NCBI RefSeq assembly: GCF_016342705.1
Contig: NZ_JAEINV010000015.1
Location: forward strand, 1 to 64,000
DNA length: 64,000 nt
DNA from: Lutibacter sp.
GTDB taxonomy: Bacteria > Bacteroidota > Bacteroidia > Flavobacteriales > Flavobacteriaceae
Direction: 5' to 3'
Shown: in pieces, positions 60,156 to 64,000 of the stretch
How the letters are laid out: each line of letters begins with the position of its first letter
Numbering within the stretch: position 1 is the first letter of the stretch
Made by a program: the position numbers and the translations under genes
Notes under the pieces: model-generated
What the model was told of the DNA's origin: nothing
Database searches by the model: none
The model's input: the letters and a program-made list of their open reading frames with translations, nothing else

Positions 60156-62594
60156 ATGAAAAAAATAGTAATTGCTTTAATTTTATTAATTACGCTTCAA
60201 GTAACTGCTCAAAATAAAATATATCAGGCTGAAAGAGAAAAGATTAACAATTTAGTACATACCAAATTAAAAGTAGATTTCAACTTTCAAAAAAACCAAA
60301 TGAATGGTGAAGCTTGGATAACTTTAGAGCCTCATTTTTACTCAACAGACAAAGTGGTTTTAGATGCTAAATCATTTGAAATTAAAGAAGTTAAAGTAAA
60401 TAATGTAAAGGCTGGATTTAATTATTCTGATGATGAAATTACTATTGAATTAGGGAAGGTTTTTAAAAAAGGTGAACAATACGAAGTATACGTAAAATAT
60501 ATTGCGAAACCTGAAGAAATAACGCAAAAAGGAAGCAAAAGTATTACGGATGCAAAAGGATTGTATTTTATAGATCCAAAAGAAGAAGATCCTAATAAAC
60601 CAACGCAAATTTGGACTCAGGGAGAAACAGAATCAAGCAGCTGTTGGTTCCCAACAATAGATTCTCCAAACCAAAAATCTTCACAAGAAATTTATATGAC
60701 AGTTCCTAGTAAATATGTAACACTGTCTAACGGAACATTAAAAAGTCAGACCAATAATACAAACGGAACCCGCACAGATTATTGGAAAATGGATCAGAAG
60801 CACGCACCGTATTTATTTTTTATGGGAGTTGGTGAGTTTAGTGTTGTAAAAGACACTTGGAAAAATATAAATGTTGATTATTATGTTGAAAAGGAATATG
60901 AAAATGTAGCTAAAGATATTTTTGGAAATACTCCAGAAATGATTACTTTTTTCTCAGATATTACAGGTATCCAATATCCTTGGGATAAATACAGTCAAAT
61001 TGTCGTTAGAGATTTTGTGAGCGGCGCTATGGAAAATACAACAACTGTAGTTCATGCAGAAGATGCACAACAAAAAAAAGGACAATTAATTGATGATAAT
61101 GAATGGGAAGGAACTATTGCCCACGAATTATTTCATCATTGGTTTGGCGATTTAGTAACTACCGAAAGCTGGGCTAACTTAACTGTAAATGAATCGTTTG
61201 CAACCTACAGTGTTTATTTATGGTTTGCGCATAAATATGGAAAAGATAAGGCCGATGCTCATATGTATGAAGATGTACAAACATATTTACAAAGTGAAAG
61301 TGAAGATAAAAATTTAGTCCGTTTTTATTATCATGACAGAGAAGATATGTTTGATACCGTTAGCTACCAAAAAGGAAACGCAATTCTACATATGTTACGA
61401 GATATTTTAGGAGATGAAGCTTTTTATCAAGGAATCAATTTATATTTAACAGAACACAAATATGGAACTGCTGAAGCACACGATCTTCGTTTAGCTTTGG
61501 AAAAAGTGAGTGGGAAAGATTTAAATTGGTTTTTTAACCAATGGTATTTTGGAAATGGTCACATTAAAATGAATGTTACGTACGATTATAATACCATAAA
61601 TAATAAAGTAACTGTAAATATTAACCAACCAGGTAAAGTGTTTAAATTTCCTATAACAATTGATGTTTATGAAGATTCAGGTATTAAAAATTCCTATAAT
61701 GTTTGGGTAGATAGTGAACAGAATTCATTTACTTTTACATTTAATAAGTTACCTAAGTTAATAAATATTGATGCTAAACATGTATTATTAGCTGAAATTT
61801 CAGATAAAAAAACATTAGAAAATTACATATTTCAATTTAACAATGCAAAACATTATTTAGATAGAAGATTGGCTTTAGAAGAAATTGTAAAGCAACAAAA
61901 CTCTAAAGAAGCCTATGAAACAGTTATAAAAGCATTTAATGATCCTTATTTTGAAATTAGAAAAATAGCATTAGAAAATATAGATTTATTTCAAAAGTAT
62001 AATAAGAAAGATGCTATAATAAAAATTGAAAACCTAGCACAAAAAGATAAAAGCACCATTGTACAAGCTGCTGCAATAAAGGTATTAGGAAAATTATTAG
62101 ATCCAATTTATAAACCACTTTTTGAAAGAGGAATGGAAAATCCTTCGTATGCCATTACAGGAGCGTCCCTAACATCTCTTTATTTAATTGATAAAGCGAG
62201 TGCTATTAATAAGGTAAATACGTTAAATAATGATGTTAAAGAAAGCTTAGCAGATGCGGTTACAACTATCTATATAAATGAAAATAACAAAGAAAACTTG
62301 CCATTTATAGCAAATCATGTTTTAAAAGGAATGTTTTTGTCTGAAGATCCAAAAATACAACAATTGTATGGAGGAGCATTTAAATGGATTGCTGAAAGTG
62401 ATAACAAAGAAGCTATTAGCAATTTAACAAATGATTTTGTAAAACTTGGAAATCAGTATAAAAAGTATAATTTCGATAAAATGTCTGTAAATATGCTCAA
62501 CCAAATGGTTCAAAAGCAGTTATTATCATCAAATAAAAATAAAGATGAACTAATGCTTATTATAAAAACAGGTATTTCAAAACTTATAGAGTAA
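60156..62594 (+). CDS. M1-family metallo-aminopeptidase
   Basis: 812 residues from ATG 60156 (MKKIVIALILLITLQVTAQ is a signal peptide); an ATG 9 bases earlier adds MYP. The N-terminal beta domain (25-200) is followed by the catalytic domain with GAMENTTTVVHAE and the zinc motif HELFHHW (323-329) plus NESFATY. The C-terminal part from about 520 has HEAT-like helical repeats. It removes N-terminal residues from peptides in the periplasm or outside the cell. The length is normal for the group. A terminator follows and is shared with the convergent XRE gene. Confidence 0.95.
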   Translation: MKKIVIALILLITLQVTAQNKIYQAEREKINNLVHTKLKVDFNFQKNQMNGEAWITLEPHFYSTDKVVLDAKSFEIKEVKVNNVKAGFNYSDDEITIELGKVFKKGEQYEVYVKYIAKPEEITQKGSKSITDAKGLYFIDPKEEDPNKPTQIWTQGETESSSCWFPTIDSPNQKSSQEIYMTVPSKYVTLSNGTLKSQTNNTNGTRTDYWKMDQKHAPYLFFMGVGEFSVVKDTWKNINVDYYVEKEYENVAKDIFGNTPEMITFFSDITGIQYPWDKYSQIVVRDFVSGAMENTTTVVHAEDAQQKKGQLIDDNEWEGTIAHELFHHWFGDLVTTESWANLTVNESFATYSVYLWFAHKYGKDKADAHMYEDVQTYLQSESEDKNLVRFYYHDREDMFDTVSYQKGNAILHMLRDILGDEAFYQGINLYLTEHKYGTAEAHDLRLALEKVSGKDLNWFFNQWYFGNGHIKMNVTYDYNTINNKVTVNINQPGKVFKFPITIDVYEDSGIKNSYNVWVDSEQNSFTFTFNKLPKLINIDAKHVLLAEISDKKTLENYIFQFNNAKHYLDRRLALEEIVKQQNSKEAYETVIKAFNDPYFEIRKIALENIDLFQKYNKKDAIIKIENLAQKDKSTIVQAAAIKVLGKLLDPIYKPLFERGMENPSYAITGASLTSLYLIDKASAINKVNTLNNDVKESLADAVTTIYINENNKENLPFIANHVLKGMFLSEDPKIQQLYGGAFKWIAESDNKEAISNLTNDFVKLGNQYKKYNFDKMSVNMLNQMVQKQLLSSNKNKDELMLIIKTGISKLIE

Positions 62595-62611
62595 TAATTT
62601 AACTACTTAAT

Positions 62612-62648
62612 AAAAAAAGGCTTCTGATACTTTCAGAAGTCTTTTTTT
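62612..62648. terminator. Bidirectional rho-independent terminator
   Basis: CTTCTGA pairs with TCAGAAG, extended by A and T runs to about 16 pairs. It lies between the M1 gene and the XRE gene and overlaps the XRE stop codon by two bases. Confidence 0.85.
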
Positions 62649-63051
62649 ATTGCTGTTTATAGTTTTTAAAAGTACCATCCTTAAAAAAAATAACTATTCT
62701 ATCAATTTCATTATTTTGTATATCAACAGGAATAACTTGTTCATTTAAAACCTCAGTAGTTTTTTTTAACTCTAGGTTTTCTTCTGTAAATAATGATGGA
62801 GTAGGGTTCGCTTTTTTTACTTCTGATTTTGGAAAATTCCCAGTACCATTTAATAGCCAATACAATTCTACATCTGGAAATTCTTTTAATATTTTTAACA
62901 CAAAATCTAAACTAGGTTTATTCCTTCCAGAAAGAATATGAGAAATACTAGAACGCTGAACATCTATTTTTTCGGCAAATAACGCTGCTGATATTTCATA
63001 ATAATTCATAATAATATTTAATCTTTCAGCAAATTTCTCAACGTTAATCAT
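62647..63051 (-). CDS. XRE-family helix-turn-helix repressor
   Basis: 134 residues. The HTH domain occupies 8-65 (FAEKIDVQRSSISHILSGRN is the helix-turn-helix), then a variable linker, and a short C-terminal strand region (VIFFKDGTFKNYKQQ). The small size and phage-like HTH suggest a repressor of few targets. The shared region with the M14 carboxypeptidase gene carries five TTACAwwTGTAA palindromes. One (63079-63090) covers its -7 box and another (63054-63067) abuts its start codon, so autorepression is likely. Confidence 0.92.
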   Translation of the reverse strand: MINVEKFAERLNIIMNYYEISAALFAEKIDVQRSSISHILSGRNKPSLDFVLKILKEFPDVELYWLLNGTGNFPKSEVKKANPTPSLFTEENLELKKTTEVLNEQVIPVDIQNNEIDRIVIFFKDGTFKNYKQQ

Positions 63052-63053
63052 AT

Positions 63054-63067
63054 TTTACAATTGTAAA
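63054..63067. promoter_or_regulatory. XRE operator-like palindrome O1
   Basis: TTTACAATTGTAAA, a perfect 14-base palindrome three bases upstream of the XRE start codon. Confidence 0.65.
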
Positions 63068-63078
63068 TTATTAATTGA

Positions 63079-63090
63079 TTACAAATGTAG
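63079..63090. promoter_or_regulatory. XRE operator-like palindrome O2
   Basis: TTACAAATGTAG, one mismatch from the palindrome. It covers the -7 box of the XRE promoter. Confidence 0.6.
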
Positions 63091-63113
63091 CTCATTGTGA
63101 ATTAATACGCAAA
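63082..63113 (-). promoter_or_regulatory. Primary-sigma promoter of XRE gene
   Basis: On the minus strand TTTG (63113-63110), 20 bases, then TACATTTG (63089-63082). A full consensus match; operator O2 lies on the -7 box. Confidence 0.75.
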
Positions 63114-63279
63114 TTTACTTCAAAACATTTAATTACATAGCCCTGTAATAATGCAATTAATACTTTATTTAAGCATCTTTAAAACCTTAAATATAAATAT
63201 ATTATGTTTTATTGATAAATTATGCTTATAGCTCAATTTTATAGGAGAATTATTCTTTAAATATATCTTAAAAACTCAG
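63091..63279. other. Centre of the XRE/M14 intergenic region
   Basis: 189 bases of AT-rich DNA. The one clear signal beyond the XRE -33 box is ATTACA-N6-TGTAAT at 63132-63149, which has operator half-sites at a wider spacing. The whole gap, 63052-63364, is 313 bases. Confidence 0.4.
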
Positions 63280-63291
63280 TTACAATTGTGA
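63280..63291. promoter_or_regulatory. XRE operator-like palindrome O3
   Basis: TTACAATTGTGA, one mismatch from a perfect palindrome. Confidence 0.5.
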
Positions 63292-63312
63292 AATCATCTT
63301 TTGATTTACTCA

Positions 63313-63326
63313 TTTACAAATGTAAA
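63313..63326. promoter_or_regulatory. XRE operator-like palindrome O4
   Basis: TTTACAAATGTAAA, 14 bases, palindromic except at the central A-A pair. Confidence 0.6.
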
Positions 63327-63337
63327 CTCCCGATTAG

Positions 63338-63349
63338 TTACATTTGTAA
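63338..63349. promoter_or_regulatory. XRE operator-like palindrome O5 over the M14 -7 box
   Basis: TTACATTTGTAA contains the -7 box TACATTTG (63339-63346) of the plus-strand carboxypeptidase gene that starts 18 bases later. Confidence 0.6.
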
Positions 63350-63364
63350 ACTTAAATAAATGAA

Positions 63365-64000
63365 ATGATTTTAATACATAAACAACATTTAGAAACTTGG
63401 TATCTTAATAATTTTGAATCGAAGTTATTAGGCAGACAAATTCTTTTTACCGATATAGATCCGTTAATTAATAAACTATCTTCAAAATTTAAAAAAGAAC
63501 AAATTGGATATTCAGAAAATAAGATTCCTATTTATAAAATATCTATTGGTACTGGAACAACTAAAATACTTTCATGGTCTCAAATGCATGGAAATGAAAG
63601 TACAGGAACCAAAGCTTTATTTGATTTATTTAAACTATTTGAAAACCCCTCTTTTGATCTTGAAGAAGTTGTAAATACAATTCTAAACAATTGTACACTT
63701 CAGTTTATTTTACTTTTAAATCCTGATGGAGCTATTAAATTTACACGAGAAAACGCCAATAATATAGATTTAAATAGAGATGCCGTAGATAAAACAGCTA
63801 TTGAAAGTAAGTTATTAAGACATCATTTAGATGAATTTAAGCCGCAGTTTTGTTTTAATTTACATGATCAACGTTCTATTTTTAATGTAGAAGGAACATC
63901 AAACCCAGCTACCATCTCTTTTTTGGCACCTTCAGAAGATTTAGAGCGCACATTAACTAAAGGGAGAAAAGAGACCATGAGCGTTATTGTAGCTATGAAT
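63365..64000 (+). CDS. M14-family zinc carboxypeptidase, N-terminal part (cut by window edge)
   Basis: 212 codons from ATG 63365, open at the window end. QMHGNESTGTKALFDLF carries the HxxE zinc pair, DLNRDAVDKTAIES the conserved substrate-binding NR motif and FNLHDQRS the third zinc His. There is no signal peptide, so a cytoplasmic enzyme is expected, unlike classic digestive carboxypeptidases. The remaining catalytic Glu should lie beyond the window. It is divergent from the XRE gene and probably controlled by it. Confidence 0.85.
   Translation, partial: MILIHKQHLETWYLNNFESKLLGRQILFTDIDPLINKLSSKFKKEQIGYSENKIPIYKISIGTGTTKILSWSQMHGNESTGTKALFDLFKLFENPSFDLEEVVNTILNNCTLQFILLLNPDGAIKFTRENANNIDLNRDAVDKTAIESKLLRHHLDEFKPQFCFNLHDQRSIFNVEGTSNPATISFLAPSEDLERTLTKGRKETMSVIVAMN

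Overview
The window reads as chromosomal DNA of a marine or aquatic flavobacterium (Bacteroidetes, Flavobacteriaceae). It is very AT-rich. Many genes are preceded by the Bacteroidetes -7 box TAnnTTTG, and Shine-Dalgarno sequences are mostly absent. The gene content is diagnostic: PorX, a fused LpxC-FabZ, a second LpxD paralogue, an Oar-like TonB receptor, BshA, split transketolase, DUF3810, DUF6495 and DUF4252. No rRNA, tRNA or CRISPR array was found.

Layout. 0-0.14 kb is the end of an IS3-type insertion sequence. 0.2-5.1 kb holds a Tyr/Asn-rich secreted protein, a di-haem peroxidase and priA. 5.2-7.5 kb is a small operon: a B12-binding protein with the Wx9EH photoreceptor motif, an unrecognised helical protein, and a PAS-type histidine kinase. 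The first and third genes each carry one in-frame amber codon. 7.6-24.6 kb is mostly housekeeping: rpsF-rpsR-rplI, a TonB receptor, a sirtuin, trmH, the ald/tsaE/porX cluster, an HD hydrolase, lipid A genes (lpxD, lpxC/fabZ, lpxA, lpxD2), efp and sucD.

24.7-29.6 kb is an envelope module with an ECF sigma factor, a membrane protein with a barrel-like C-terminus, two small lipoproteins and a von Willebrand A lipoprotein. Two identically spaced promoter candidates (GTAGCG-N16-CGTA) flank it. 29.7-49.6 kb returns to core genes: an aminotransferase, an OstA-like protein, purA, a Fur-family gene, relA/spoT, an M48 protease, dnaB, the N-terminal transketolase half, bshA, aroB, proline dehydrogenase and typA.

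49.8-53.8 kb is an accessory stretch of small lipoproteins, a MarR regulator and a CAP-domain protein. Its long intergenic gaps hold several stem-loops with CCCC at or near the apex, a candidate structured RNA and long palindromes. 53.8-62.6 kb carries a glycosyltransferase, a cold-shock-domain protein, an S41 protease, a second ECF sigma operon with two DUF4252 proteins, and an M1 aminopeptidase. The window ends with an XRE repressor divergent from an M14 carboxypeptidase, with a cluster of TTACAwwTGTAA operators between them.

Most worth a second look: the double-amber B12/kinase operon, the CCCC hairpin family at 51.8-53.2 kb, the paired ECF promoters, the XRE operator cluster, and an unannotated 40-residue ORF at 29.7 kb. 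Function calls come from recognising motifs by eye. No database search or structure prediction was run.
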